A DNA stretch of 64,000 bases. Origin: Argopecten irradians (taxonomy: Eukaryota; Mollusca; Bivalvia; Pectinida; Pectinidae). Location: NCBI RefSeq assembly GCF_041381155.1, contig NC_091144.1:21757537-21821536 (forward strand), given 5' to 3'. This document shows, piece after piece, positions 47,371 through 59,578 of this stretch; position 1 is the first letter of the stretch; each line of letters opens with the position of its first letter. The notes under the pieces were generated by a model that made no database searches, had not been told where the DNA came from, and was given only the letters and a program-made list of their open reading frames with translations. Position numbers and translations under genes: made by a program.

Positions 47371-48429
47371 TGGTTTATTGTTCCTTTTTTAAATTAGTAT
47401 GGTCAGGTCCATCCTCCATGTCCTACCAAAACTTTTGAAAAAACACGATTTTTCCAATGATTAGGTATGTGTACGTTTTCCCGGCATTGCATATGGACGA
47501 TATATTAGAAATATGTCGCTGACGTAGCGTAGGCCAAATCTGTTCTACGATTTCACGTTTATAAGAGGTACCGCGAGCTGACTATATAGTAGGAAAAATA
47601 ATTTAAAAAAGGCGTAATAATTCATGCATGTTTAACGGACTGCAATAAAAACTACTATTGGTACTAATATCACTGTGAAAATGTGAAATGAATATTTGAC
47701 TTCTTTGTTTGAACTTGTGTACTCATTCTACTTGCTGTAAACTTAATTATGATGAGTTTTTTTTTAACTTTTCTTTGACTTTGTGAAATTAAAATGTATG
47801 CATTGTAAGTATTGTAATATTCAAAATGTTGGTATTTTTCATGGTGAATAATATTTTAAAGATAATCAACCGCCCACGAATAGTACTTTTCTGTATCAAA
47901 AACAGGAGCAGACGAATTAAAATTTTCTTCAGATACAAAAGTTGCTGACTTTACACCAATACCACCATTGAACACTTTGAGCTTCTTATCTATATTCTAG
48001 ATCGAAATACTATGGCACTATATCCTATATGGAATAAAGTACATGTACTGATTGTGTAAGTATCAAAAGCAAAATGATTTTTTTATATGCATATTTGTGT
48101 TAATAATACACGTAAAACACAATTATACATAATTTATTGTTCAAATGATGGGTATCGTTCATGCTCTGTCAGCGTTAGAGCATCTTTAAAAGTCTTCTTG
48201 ATTCGTGAGTAGGAAAATTACGACACATACATGTAGTTCCTAATTAACTTACTAGGATTTGTGTCTTAACTTCTGAAATGCTTCCCGTGGATAATTTCAA
48301 TTAAATGAATTTCCTTAGTTGAATTGGGCCATATATTATATACATTTTGGAATCGACTATCTACCAGTATTTTGTAATATCAACAGACAACACTTTAACT
48401 TTTTCAATTGTAAATTATTATGTGCTAAG
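47371..48429. other. Intergenic, one TIR-element remnant
   Basis: No gene seen. The only recognised item is the inverted third copy of the 367-bp TIR element at about 48061-48195. Confidence 0.5.
48061..48195 (-). mobile_element. Truncated third copy of the 367-bp TIR element
   Basis: Ends with GTCAGCGTTAGAGCATCTTT and contains TTTGTGTTAATAATACACG-like internal sequence in reversed order relative to the first copy. Only one terminal repeat is clear. Confidence 0.5.
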
Positions 48430-49174
48430 CAACAATTTAGGCCAAACTTTTTAAGTTTTATGTTGTTTGTCAATAAATATGTAAAACCTGGAAATAAAAA
48501 AGACTTAATTAGATGAAGCATGGATTGATACAAAGATTAATTTGAAATCAATTAATCAACATATTTTTTTAAGAACTATCTATATAGGTTTCAACTTGAA
48601 ATATATTTCCAATTTTCTTGAACAGAAAAAATAAACCAGTAGTTTGAAATAAATTTATTTCTTAGAAATATCGCTGATTCATTTTCACATTTCAAAAAGT
48701 GATGGGAGTATACAATGTGTGCCAATATCTGATAACATAAAACTACAATTTCTCTCATTACGCGGAATACCAAGCCACCTCAGTAGGTACAGGCTAATTT
48801 ATATGAGCGCTTCTAAACTAATCATTTTCCTATAATTTTCTGGTCACACTACATCTCGTTATTGTATCATAGTACACTTGTATAAGTAATAATTTGAATA
48901 AAAAAATCGGATGTCAATTTCCTTGAGAAGAAACTAATTCACTCTAACAGAGCCAATTTGGTGACATGTTCAATTATTGTTACAATATTAATTTTCTTAT
49001 CTTTCTCTACTTACATTTACAGTGTTCCTGTCAGCTAACGACTCAAGCTCTCACATTAAGTACCCCTGTAGGTTTCCTGTAAAAACAGAGCCGTACACAC
49101 AATCCCGTAATTTATCGCTAATTAATTACACGGACGGTATGCAAATCAGTCGTGCCAATGTCACCTGCTGCCTA

Positions 49175-49256
49175 CTCGACTCGCGCGCGCTGACCACTGA
49201 CTGCCCAAGGCTGGACTCAGCCCCATGTCAATGTCCGTTTCCGTACCGTATATAAG
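49175..49256 (+). promoter_or_regulatory. Promoter of MLKHVV copy 4
   Basis: TATATAAG at 49249-49256, 159 bases before the ATG, with CTCGACTCGCGCGCGCTGAC about 75 bases upstream. Confidence 0.78.
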
Positions 49257-49407
49257 AACGACAGTCTTCACATTGAAACATCATTCATTGGATTAACATT
49301 TAAAACTATCATTATAAGACGTTGTGAACAGCCTGTGAACTCTAGGGTAATATAGAAGTTTTGAGCGTTTCTGTGACTTTTAGTGGATAAAACAAAACCT
49401 TATCAAT

Positions 49408-50199
49408 ATGCTGAAACACGTCGTGCACAATTCTCAGGATAACAGGGATATAAAGTTAAAAACTGGAATCAAATTTAGGAAATTTCTCAGTGAACCAAAA
49501 GTATCGTCAGATGTAAAGATGACAACTGTGACCATTTTTGACACTGAACAGAACTACAACAGTCTTAATGTCACCGGGAAAATGTCGGAACGGAAGCTGC
49601 CTGTCATCAGAAGAAGGGCGGAAACTCTCCGACAGAGGGATAGGGAGATCCGGGCGCGTCTAGGAACAGTACGGAACGGTAACAAGGTAATGGCAGAATG
49701 TTCCCCTGACAACCATGTGTGCCAGGAAATCGGGTCTACCGGAAGTGGAGAATGTGTACAACCGAAACATGTTCTCGATAGCTGTTCTCCGAGCACTTGC
49801 AACGCTTCTTCGATAAATAATATGACATTTTTGTTACAACATGAAACAAGAAGCGTAGAGCATGATGATCGAATAACTGACGTCGTGGTATATGAGAATG
49901 AATCTTCTAACACATGTGTCGTGTCAAACAAAGAAACCGGAATTGACGATACTAGAAATCACCAAATTGGAAGCAATATTGAGGACAACGAAAACGTTAG
50001 AACCATTCAGAAAGCATGTTTGATTCCAGAAAGTGCCAGATTTGTCGAACTCGTGTCCCCTCGGAATCTTGGTGTGAGTCCGATGAGAATCAACAAAACT
50101 ACAAAGAGAACCCGATCATTTTCAACGTTAACATCGCACCTTACTCGGAGTGTGACTTTTTCGAAGAAAAGGGTATCGACTGTGTTGAAGAAAGACTGA
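49408..50199 (+). CDS. MLKHVV-family protein, copy 4, 263 aa
   Basis: Intact single exon, closest to copy 3. Basic block at residues 60-90 ending RARLGTVRN, with the same RxxLxxxxN spacing as copy 3. One alanine of the block is proline (RKLPVIRRR), which would bend the predicted helix. A 5-residue insertion (around SCSPS) and several acidic-region changes distinguish it from copy 3; most differences are amino-acid replacements rather than stops or frameshifts, so the protein looks maintained. SPMR and the basic tail FSKKRVSTVLKKD are kept. No CxxC segment. It lies 3.5 kb from, and convergent with, CDC25 copy D. Confidence 0.82.
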   Translation: MLKHVVHNSQDNRDIKLKTGIKFRKFLSEPKVSSDVKMTTVTIFDTEQNYNSLNVTGKMSERKLPVIRRRAETLRQRDREIRARLGTVRNGNKVMAECSPDNHVCQEIGSTGSGECVQPKHVLDSCSPSTCNASSINNMTFLLQHETRSVEHDDRITDVVVYENESSNTCVVSNKETGIDDTRNHQIGSNIEDNENVRTIQKACLIPESARFVELVSPRNLGVSPMRINKTTKRTRSFSTLTSHLTRSVTFSKKRVSTVLKKD

Positions 50200-50331
50200 C
50201 TGAATCTACAACAAAGTGTGCATCCCCTGTAATATACATCAGCACTTAAAATATGGAAATATTGGAGAACATTTCACATTTAAGTATATCGTGACGTCAG
50301 TATCTGTTGAGTTGGTGAGACTTATTGATAC

Positions 50332-50391
50332 AGTGCTAATTGACAAGTCTGGTATTTAATTAACATGCTAATTAACTTCGACTGTAGTGCT
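50332..50391 (+). promoter_or_regulatory. AGTGCT elements in 3'UTR of MLKHVV copy 4
   Basis: AGTGCTAAT at 50332 and again at 50386. Its first copy-3 counterpart (31256) is missing because that part of the 3'UTR is deleted here. Confidence 0.4.
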
Positions 50392-50529
50392 AATGGAAAT
50401 GGAATGTCAGAATGTGCTTTATTTACAATGTACTAAGAAGTGAAATGACATTAGTACTGAGTTCACCAAACACTGCAATTGAGAAATCGTGTTTTGTGAA
50501 GTTTGTGCCAATTATTTTATCTTTGTGAG

Positions 50530-50535
50530 AATAAA
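50530..50535 (+). terminator. AATAAA poly(A) signal, MLKHVV copy 4
   Basis: GAGAATAAACC, 331 bases after the stop, identical in context to copy 3. Confidence 0.7.
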
Positions 50536-53302
50536 CCAAAAATGACATCAAAAACTTGCTATTTTGTTTTGTAAAAATCCATTACAGTATTAACTTCTGG
50601 GTTGCCAGTCCAACATCCGTGTCAGACAGTTGCAACCTACTAATAGTAGGTCGGCGGTTTTTCCATATGTACTTCGACCTTTCTCACTCTCCTTAACCTT
50701 ACTTATCCTTACACAAAATTAATGGTTTTCTCTCTTAGCCTGTCAATTTCAATGTTATTTTTGCTGATTATTTGTCGTCGTTACTGTATTCTTGTCAACC
50801 TTATAAAATAATTTGTTAAAGGGAAAATTCAAGGAGGCTAATTCTGTTACATAACCACGAAGCAAAACACGACACAAATGTATTGTTCTATATTCTTTAT
50901 GAAACATATAATAAGAAATATTGACAAATTCCACGACATTATAAAGTATTTTGATCGATACCGTTGAAATTCAAAATCGTTGATCAACGATAAAGCAGGT
51001 ATACAACATGTGTGTTGTACCCGTACCCGATCCAAAGTTACGTACGTTAATCAAATGCAATACATAACCACTGAGGAGTTGGTGAAGTTATATTTTGACA
51101 ATACATGCACCTATTGTAATAACGTAAACACACTACTGCAAGAGCGATTTGAATAGTTCTAGGCAAAAACAAAATCTTTACCACACTGGCAAGGGTCAGC
51201 TGGGGTTCGGCATAAAAGACGTCCGACCATATTATGTAATGGCGGACAGCAAGCGAGTTTGACATACCTTTCACTACAGTGGGATTTTCTGGCATATAAC
51301 TTTATAAAACCAACTAGTCTAATTTCCATAAGAGATGATTTGTTTCCGATATATAGTCCCTTTAACTCCAGTGTTAATATGACCGTGATGTCGATTGTAA
51401 AGACAGGCTTTAGACAATGAGGTAGTGTGAATTCAATTTGATTAAAACCCATATCCTTATTATCACTTCGTTTGATAAGAGGATCTGACAACATCCCATT
51501 AGAGGTCATGTCCAGGTGGCTTTTGGAAATGGCCAGTCGCTACCATCAGAATCTTGAATGTGAATTTCAGGGGACGAAATAGTTTGAAAAAGCTGGCAGA
51601 ATAATTTTCGTGTATGTAGTCATCTGGCCCAAATAACACACCAAAGCTAAATGTATATGTAAAATTGGACGAAATGACGTTTTCACTTGATGTAATGTAC
51701 ATGTGGTATGAAGGTCATCCGATGATGACCCCTTATGGGATGTACTGACGCACATACTGAGTTATCAAATATGATTTTGTTCATCGACTGACGTACATAA
51801 ATGTACTACTTTAAAATCCTGGATGTCCACACGGATCTCAGAATTTTTAGATGAATTGTCCATATTCGGTCTTGGCATATGACATTTATTTTCCTTGTGG
51901 GTAGGTATCTCTCACTCATTCAGCAGTTGGGTACCGGAATCGACCCAGATTTGCCAAATGGAAAAGAATGACGTTACGCTCGATAACGCACGACGTCACA
52001 ATCAATACCTATCTGCAATGGCAGATAACTCGGTAATGTGTAAACAGAACTACCATGTTTAGTTGTTTTAGGAGTCTAGATCAAAAATCGGTACTGTGTT
52101 TTAAATGGCGTATGATACAAGAAGGATGGAAAGCCCGACGAGACGAGCAATCTACCCCTACCTAGTTTACCTGCTAAAAGTCATATTTCTAGCAGATCTT
52201 CACAGTTATTACTGTTAGAAATATCGATAATTTTCCATTCAAGTTATTCTACAAAAAATGTCGTCACTAAGACGACAACACACCAGTTTCAACAAATGTT
52301 TTCAATCGGATTTTGGAAATCGATTCTGGCACATCTTCATATCGCTGTCACAGGGGTAAAACTGCATGAGTTCCAGAAATAGCAAAGCGACAGATTATTA
52401 AAAAGGTTTTCAGTTTCTAATATTTGCGGTTACTGTTAGTGATTATATAGACAAAATTGTAGAATTAGTCAAAGCAGATTTAATTGATTTGCGATCGATA
52501 TATAGAGGTTACACAACGAGCAGTTGTTGGATAAGGAATTTATTCCAGACGAGTGAGTTATATTTAAAAAGTTACAAAAGACACAGCAGTACTTACCTTA
52601 GAAACGAAGGGAAGCAACTCTTATAGATCAGAATGCCAGATACGGTGAACTCGGACTTATCGACCGACTTTAATATCAGACTATATAAGATCATTTGTTA
52701 CACACAAATTTTATTATAAAAATATTTCAAAAATCGTTGACAAAAGGGACTGTTATTTTTGATATTGTATGATTGTATCAGGAGGCCAGGAAACAAAGGT
52801 ATCTACAGAACTATTTATTTATACTTTCATAGCCGTCCTTGTATTACACGAATAATTAACAAATAACGATTGCTAAAATCAAGCTTTTCAGACATAAGTC
52901 AGAAAAAACCCACTTATTTAGTCTGACAAATTCTGTTTTTATTTATTTTATCATGTATGACATCCTCGATGCGACACCAGATGAGATTCGTACCTTTATC
53001 ATTTGATTTGCATCACAAGAATTGAATAACTTTATACTGTGGTTGACTGTGTGGTATTGACGTAGGGTGTCAATGTCTCAGCAGACTTGTGATTGGTCAG
53101 GTTTTTTCTTCTGGTCTGCTTTCAGTTTTGCTATGACACATTCCAGAGGTGGATACATGTATATCGATGTGATAGTAACCCCTTGAGTATCGAGGGTGCA
53201 TGTACTGTAACCATGTCTAACGAACAGATACCATTTGAGTACCACCAATTAGTTAATTCAAAACACAAAAATACACACAAAAAAGGGTTTTTGTAAGAAT
53301 GT
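50536..53302. other. Non-coding stretch within duplication unit 2
   Basis: Counterpart of 31581-34349. No gene seen. Confidence 0.45.
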
Positions 53303-53308
53303 TTTATT
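53303..53308 (-). terminator. AATAAA poly(A) signal, CDC25 copy D
   Basis: AATAATAAAAC on the minus strand, 416 bases after the stop. Confidence 0.7.
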
Positions 53309-53723
53309 ATTATTTCTTATAAATAACTGAATTGCATTAGTATTCATGTACGTGTCAAAGATAAAAGCACTTCCATTGTAAATAGCACTTAATGTAAATA
53401 AACTAAAACTTGTCCATAAAACATACGTCAATCCATAATAGATATATTAATTTCATTGGATAATAAAGCACATATTTTTCTGGATCCTAAATCCTAAATA
53501 CAATAGGTCTGCGATGAGTTGTAAAAATAATTCATGCTATCAATGTCATTTAGCACTTTTTATGCGTTTCTAGCATCTCTTCAGCACAAATAATCGCTGA
53601 TCCTTATTTTACGAGCTTTCTTATCCCGAATACACCTCTTTCAGCTAATAACTATGAAGAGCCTAAAGTTGATTTATATCACAGAAGTTGGATTAAAGTA
53701 AGACTTTTCTGATTGTTGAAACT

Positions 53724-56484
53724 TCAAACATGGCGCCGACAGTTGGTTTTCTTCTTGTCTCCAGCAGACCAAGACTTGGATTTCGACCGGAAGTGACGTA
53801 GATCTTTACCGTGACCAGGATGAAGCATGGGCTTGTATTCCATAGGATAACAGAGGGTCTACAAAGATAAATATAGTGATGTTTATAGACAAAAGTAAAT
53901 TGATTGTCTTACACAGGAATAGTTAACCTTATTGTAATGAATTGTTTCTTCAATTTATTCAGTTATAGACAATCTTTATTTTGCTATTTCGTATCCGTTC
54001 ATTTCAAATATCATATTTTCAATACATCATATAATTTCCACGATTATTTACTGTTTTGTTTTACTGTTTACACTCACCTTGTCAGTCTGATAGAAAGCCT
54101 TAAATCCGCCATCAAGGAGGTACATCTCGGGGTAGGTCAAGGACGGGTAGTTAGCCTCGTTCTGAGCACGGTCCTGGGTCCTCAAGAATCGCATCCTGTG
54201 AAAAATATAGAATAAATTCAGTTAATGATAGATGATATATATAGCTTGATATATTGCGTTCATAGGCTTATCCATCTGTTCAAGTTTTCCATTTTAGCAC
54301 GGCTGTTCAAAAAATTGAAAACGAGGCGCCGCAAAACATGGCGGAAGTACAACAATCTTTGGAAGCAAAATTTCAGAATGAGGGAAAATAGCGAAACGAC
54401 AATACTAAAATTATATTTACACGTAAATATCACGTTAATGTAAGAAAGCTACTTGTTTTCACTTATAAAATTTACTTAATTTAATTCGATGTTTTTATCT
54501 TGATATAATCAGTCGAAATTCTTGTGTTTGACAACTTACATTTTAGGACCTCGTTCTGATGAAAATTCACAGTGGAAGATGAGAACAGTTCTTTTTCCGG
54601 TGACGTCACAACTCTTTCTGTTGTGGAGTAGCTGCTGAACCTGGTCACGTGTGTACATGTTCTCCGCATTCTGTGAAGAAAAAAAAAGATATTTTATAGG
54701 GGAAGCTAAAAAGGATCGCCCGATAAAAAATGTTTTTGAACTCGTATAACACTCTTGGTCGCAATATTTAATCTTGGTCGTTTTACTTTATTTGATTTTA
54801 CGTGTTATCTAATTAACAATATTGCATCAATTTGGAAACTTTTATGTTACTATATGGTAACCAATACAGATCTACATACCTGGATATGACCTCCTTCGTA
54901 CTCATACGGGTATCGACAATCGATGATTCTGTAATCATTGATGACGTCATCGTAACTTCCGGTCAAGATATCTGCCATCTGTGAAAATAAAAAAATCTAC
55001 ATGTAAACGAATGAATCAAACGAATCGTTTTGTTAAAAACATTTAAAACAGAAAAATAAACTTATAATGATACAAATCTATACAGTGAAATAAACAGTTT
55101 GATTAATTTCTATAGTTGTAAAGTAGATTTGCAGTGTACAATGTTCTCATTTACATTGTGAATTTAGTAGGTTTTAATCATTTAATGTCTTCAAATACAA
55201 AATTGTAAAAACTGAGTTTAAACCGCTTACCGTATCAGCAGAAATAGATTTGAGGTCCTGGTGTTTGCCCCTGATGGTCGGCAGACAAAACGTGTCTTTC
55301 CCGTCCCCAATCAAATCCTCCTCCTCTACCAAACGGTTTACAGCATCCTTCACGTCACGTGATACTGGACTTTCCTGTAAAATGTAAATAGATAAAATAA
55401 ACATTATTATTATTTTACGATACATAATACACTTGCTTTTGCATGAAGAAATCTTAGTGCTGCAGATTATTTGAATCATTAACTTTTTTGACGAAAAAGA
55501 TCTAGTGGTAAAAAAGATCAAAACCTTTTATTTGTAGAATTGATAAAAGAAGCATTTGACTTTGTACCTACCACAAACGACGATGATCCCCGGGACACGG
55601 GCTCGTCTCTCCTCTGTAACTTGGATGGAGTCGACAAACAATCCTTGTCGTCATCACGTCGGCGTTTTCCTGAGAAGAGAGATCGTCTGAAGCAGCTTCT
55701 GTCGTTTTCATCAGCTGTCTGAAAGTCATAAACACAATTGAGTTATGTATAACATTTATCTAAAAGATTCAAATACATTTAATAGCTAATCCCTAATAAA
55801 GTCTTATACACTTTTATTGTATAAGAACTTAGTTGTTCAAATCCAATCAAATTTAACCCTTGTTTTTTGGTATTCTGTCTATGATCCACTGATTCTATCA
55901 ACATGTATAAAGTATAAGATATATAAATGTATTACCTATGGTATGATTTATTATAGATACTGTTTACCACTTATTTCTGGATCTACACGATGATACTTAT
56001 ACATGTACAAAATGTTACGTTTTAGTGTGTACTTAAATATAATTACCTGTGATGTCGACGGGGAAGCAAACACGTTACTGAAATCAAGTCTTGTAGAAAT
56101 TTTGTAGTGGACTGGACTCTCAAACTGAAACAAAAACACAAACTGATTAGATAAACAATATCATGGCCAAGGGAGATAATATCTATAAATGTATAATAAG
56201 TTCATAAAACCAATTTATATACATTCTGTAGTTATATCCGATAAAGATATGTTTTGGAATAATGCATGTAGCTTGTATATATGTTATTGAGAAAATAAGA
56301 CTTTAATATCTTATAACTATGGTTTACGTTAAATACTCACCCCGTCATCCATCCCTAGTCCAGAATCCTCATCATCAAACAGTTGACAGATGTTCTTCTT
56401 CACTTCCGGGGTCATCAGAGATTTGACCTCATCCTCATCAAAGTCAAGGCTGCGGCGTGGGGTGAAGGTCAAAGGTGATTCCAT
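53724..56484 (-). CDS. cdc25: CDC25-type M-phase inducer phosphatase, copy D, 331 aa, intact
   Basis: Coding exons, in order: 56484-56341, 56124-56047, 55718-55572, 55374-55231, 54978-54880, 54670-54540, 54195-54078, 53858-53724 (996 nt; frame open; canonical splice sites). Catalytic loop [10 protein letters not shown] at residues 237-246 (C238, R244); [13 protein letters not shown] in exon 6 supplies the rhodanese-fold core; the C-terminal FRSKSKSW tail matches the basic CDK-docking tail of the family. The N-terminal third carries [15 protein letters not shown] and LSTPSK. Relative to copy A it retains the extra ED pair, and in exon 5 its [10 protein letters not shown] reads like copy B, not A, pointing to gene conversion between arms. 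Two conservative changes (a lysine for glutamate in the DDDED run, RKS for RQS in exon 7) are specific to D. Confidence 0.92.
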
Positions 56485-56763
56485 GACCTGAAAGTTATAA
56501 TAAAACGGTAAACTGAATATGTACATAAACATGTTACATCAAAACATTGTTTAGTCTATCAGCGTCTAAAAAAATTCAATTTACTTGATCATGGCCTAAT
56601 TACATTGTATATAATGCACTAAATTTACGACAATATGCATAAATGAGAAAAAAACCTTTCGGTAGCAATTCAAACACTTAATTTGAAATTAAGTACATAC
56701 ATAGTGCAAAGTGCAATTTTGCATTAATGTATGCCCTTATACGGATATTGAATATATACTTAC

Positions 56764-56893
56764 AATATGAAACAGGTAACGTGATTCGTAATGAAATGTA
56801 AACTTGTGGTAACTGTGGATTACTCTTTAAGACTTGTGGATGCTATAGAAGACAAAGTTGATATGGACTACAGAGACAAGTCGTATATTTATA
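56764..56893 (-). promoter_or_regulatory. Promoter and non-coding exon 1, CDC25 copy D
   Basis: TATAAATA at 56893-56886 (minus); the untranslated exon ends at 56764 before GTAAGTATAT. The E-box of the other copies is mutated here (CACGTG to AACGTG). Confidence 0.6.
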
Positions 56894-57129
56894 AGGTAAG
56901 GAGAAATCGACATCTACTTCCCTTAATATCCTCAATGTGTCTGTGCTCATCTCACTCACACCCAAATTGCAAGCTGTCCCGGGGGCCCGTTGAGAGGTAC
57001 ACGATCACTTGGAGTTTTTATGTAAACACTTGGCGGTGTTTTTACAACACCTCGTTTCATAGTTAATTGATTAATTCCGAAAACAATCAATCACAGTAAT
57101 TATACGTTTTTTTGTATAGTTAGAGTTGA

Positions 57130-57840
57130 CAATGACATTTTTTATTCTCATAAACTGAAGTTTACAGTGCATAGAATTATACATATCAATTTTACAATTA
57201 AGTCAATGAGTAGTAATCTCTTTTGCGCATGCATCTCTAAATACAGTAACAGTATATATATGTATGTTTACAGATAAGATACAAAATAGTAGACAAGATG
57301 GACATCAAATATTGTTACCAATAGTCTGTGTAATTATAATAATAAATGTAATCAGTGAAATGAGCTCGTTTTCTATTACATTGAATTGCGTTTGAAATTT
57401 AAAAGTGTTTAGTCTCTCGAAGTAATATCTGGACAGTAGTTTTTTTCTACTTGTACGAATAACTTCAATTTCACATTGAAACATATAATGGAATTCGTCG
57501 CCTAACTCATTTTTGGTACATAAATTACATATTCTTTCCATTCTTGGAATATTTTGCCATCTACCGTATTCAACAGGAAGCTTAACATTACATGTTCTAA
57601 CTTACAATAACCTACAGCCAGTTTAGTAGGGAGTTCAATAAGATATCTTTCTAGAATAAGATATTGTTTATATATTCTATAATTTGTTCCTTTCGGTGAA
57701 TCAAATACCTCTTGTCTCCAATTGTGTATGAATTTAGTTTTTAGTCTTTGGAAGAGTTGGTTTCTGTGGTGGTACCCTACACACTTCGGGCAAATACACA
57801 ATGAAGTGAGGGAGAATACAAATAGTATGTAGTCATTTAC
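57130..57840 (-). mobile_element. LINE 3' fragment (ORF2 C-terminus), frameshifted
   Basis: Two minus-strand ORFs (57801-57502 and 57541-57305) are the parts of one decayed coding region in different frames. The second holds RICNLCTKNELGDEFHYMFQ followed by C, the C-x2-C-x8-H-x4-C zinc-binding motif found near the C-terminus of many non-LTR retrotransposon ORF2 proteins. The reverse-transcriptase domain is absent, as expected for a 5'-truncated insertion. It lies in the spacer between CDC25 copies D and E and is absent from the A-B spacer. Confidence 0.7.
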
Positions 57841-58480
57841 TAAATAGTTTTATTTTAATTAATGTACACTGTATATACATGTACTTGCATCTGTTTCTCT
57901 ATATAATGTACATCGTAAATGAAAATTATAATGTAGTTGAAAGTTAAAAGAAATAATTCACAAATCAATTATTAATGCTATTGTCGTTGCCGTCACCACC
58001 CTCTTATTCCCCTATAGTATCTACTAATTATCAATTAATTAACCTTTTATTGTTTATACTGTAGAATGGTATCTTCATTTTAAAGAAACGTTGTTGTATT
58101 TATTATGTCGTGTTTTTAATTGAAGATGAAACCTAATTGAATATTTGAACTTGAACTACATGTATATCTAGACACTTAACACGTGCTACTGGTTACTATA
58201 ATTATTTACATTGTATTAAACATTCGGTTAATAACAAAAATAAAAGGATATGCCACCAACAATTTAAAATTAAATATATTATTTATCAATGTAATTAAAA
58301 CACAGGACATGATAATCGAGAACAGTGTCCGTCACCACCCTCTTATTCCCCTATAGTATCTACTAATTATCAATTAATTAATTAATTAATTAATTAATGG
58401 TATTTTGTCGACTAAGTACCGATATAATGGTTTTAATTGCACCGGACATCCAACTTCATCAAAATTATTATTAAAACAAT
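57841..58480. other. Spacer between CDC25 copies D and E
   Basis: 58150-58440 matches the A-B spacer (38370-38640); the remainder is unique. A (TTAA)n microsatellite lies at about 58372-58398. No gene. Confidence 0.5.
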
Positions 58481-59285
58481 ACAATACAATACAATACAAT
58501 ACAATACAATTTTTATTTATTAGAGTGTCACACATTTTTACAACAGGGTAAAAAAAGCAGCCATGATAAATAATTTACCAATTAGAATAAAAATGCCCAG
58601 CCAGATCTGACTTACGAGACACTTAAAAGAATATATATATATTTAAAAAGTATCAAATTATCCAGTTAAAAAATTCGTCACGATCGTAAAATGGTGCCTG
58701 TTCTATCGTATATCGGTAAGGAGATACCTGATCAGTATCATTATATAGGTTGGGATTCTTAAAAGCATGTACTAGTACATATTATTATTAAACAAAATCA
58801 AAACATAATCTTCGTCTGTACATGTTATATAATGTGGCCGCTAACGTGGATTGAAGGTTCGTATTCTGCATAAGAAATTGTAATTTAAGAGAAGAATCAA
58901 GGTTTGTGAAGTTTGGTAGATAAAAAGATGCTTTGTTGTATAGAGAAAGTTTCAAATCTGAGTAAAAGTCACAATCTATCAGAAAATGAGTCTCATCTTC
59001 TATAGAGCCTGAATTGCACAAAGTACATTTTCTCTCCTGTAAAGGTATAACAGGATGAGAATACCGTCCCGTCTCTACTTTAAGTTTCAAGCTCCCACAG
59101 CGAAATTTGGCTAAGGTTTGTCGATGTTTATAGTTCATTATTAACGTCACATATGGTTCCGGAGCAAGATTATTTTTATACGTTCGGTAGGTCCTAAGCT
59201 TATTTCTGTTGTCTTGACCGGAGTCGTTCCACATTTGTCTATACCAGTTAGTTACATCCTCCTGTTTGAATACTAGTTTACAATT
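58481..59285 (-). mobile_element. 5'-truncated LINE insertion, about 805 bp, with (ATTGT)n tail
   Basis: Encodes on the minus strand (59321-58788) a 178-codon ORF2 C-terminus with KCTLCNSG...DETHFLIDC, the same zinc-binding pattern as the fragment at 57.1-57.8 kb. The minus-strand 3' end is a tail of (ATTGT)n, seen as ACAAT repeats at 58481-58512. The pre-insertion sequence survives before copy B: AAAACAATTACGTACAGACG at 38681-38700. Here AAAACAAT and TTACATGTACGTCCAGACG flank the insert, with ACAAT at both junctions as a likely target duplication. Confidence 0.8.
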
Positions 59286-59447
59286 ACATGTACGTCCAGA
59301 CGATTTTAGTAAAAACACCAATCAGTGTGTACATAAAACCTCGGGTGATCGAGTACCTCTCCCCGGGCCCCGGGACAGCTTGGGTGTGAGATGAGCACAG
59401 ACAGATTGAGGATATTAACGGAAGTAGATGTCGATTTCTCCTTACCT

Positions 59448-59578
59448 TATAAATATACGACTTGTCTCTGTAGTCCAAAATCAACTTTGTCTTCCATAGC
59501 ATCCACAAGTCTTAAAGAGTAATCCACAGTAACCGCAAATCTACACTTCATTTTAAATCACGTGACCTGTTTATTAAC
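59448..59578 (+). promoter_or_regulatory. Promoter and non-coding exon 1, CDC25 copy E
   Basis: TATAAATA at 59448-59455; untranslated exon with CACGTGACCTGT, ending at 59578 before GTAAGT; acceptor AG at 59861-59862. The LINE insert ends 160 bases upstream. Confidence 0.6.

Larger units (their letters stand above)
48430..57110. repeat. Segmental duplication, unit 2 (about 8.7 kb)
   Basis: Direct repeat of 29440-38215, carrying MLKHVV copy 4 and CDC25 copy D. It has a segment of about 150 bp (51405-51575) absent from unit 1 and lacks about 130 bp found at 32650-32780. Confidence 0.9.
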
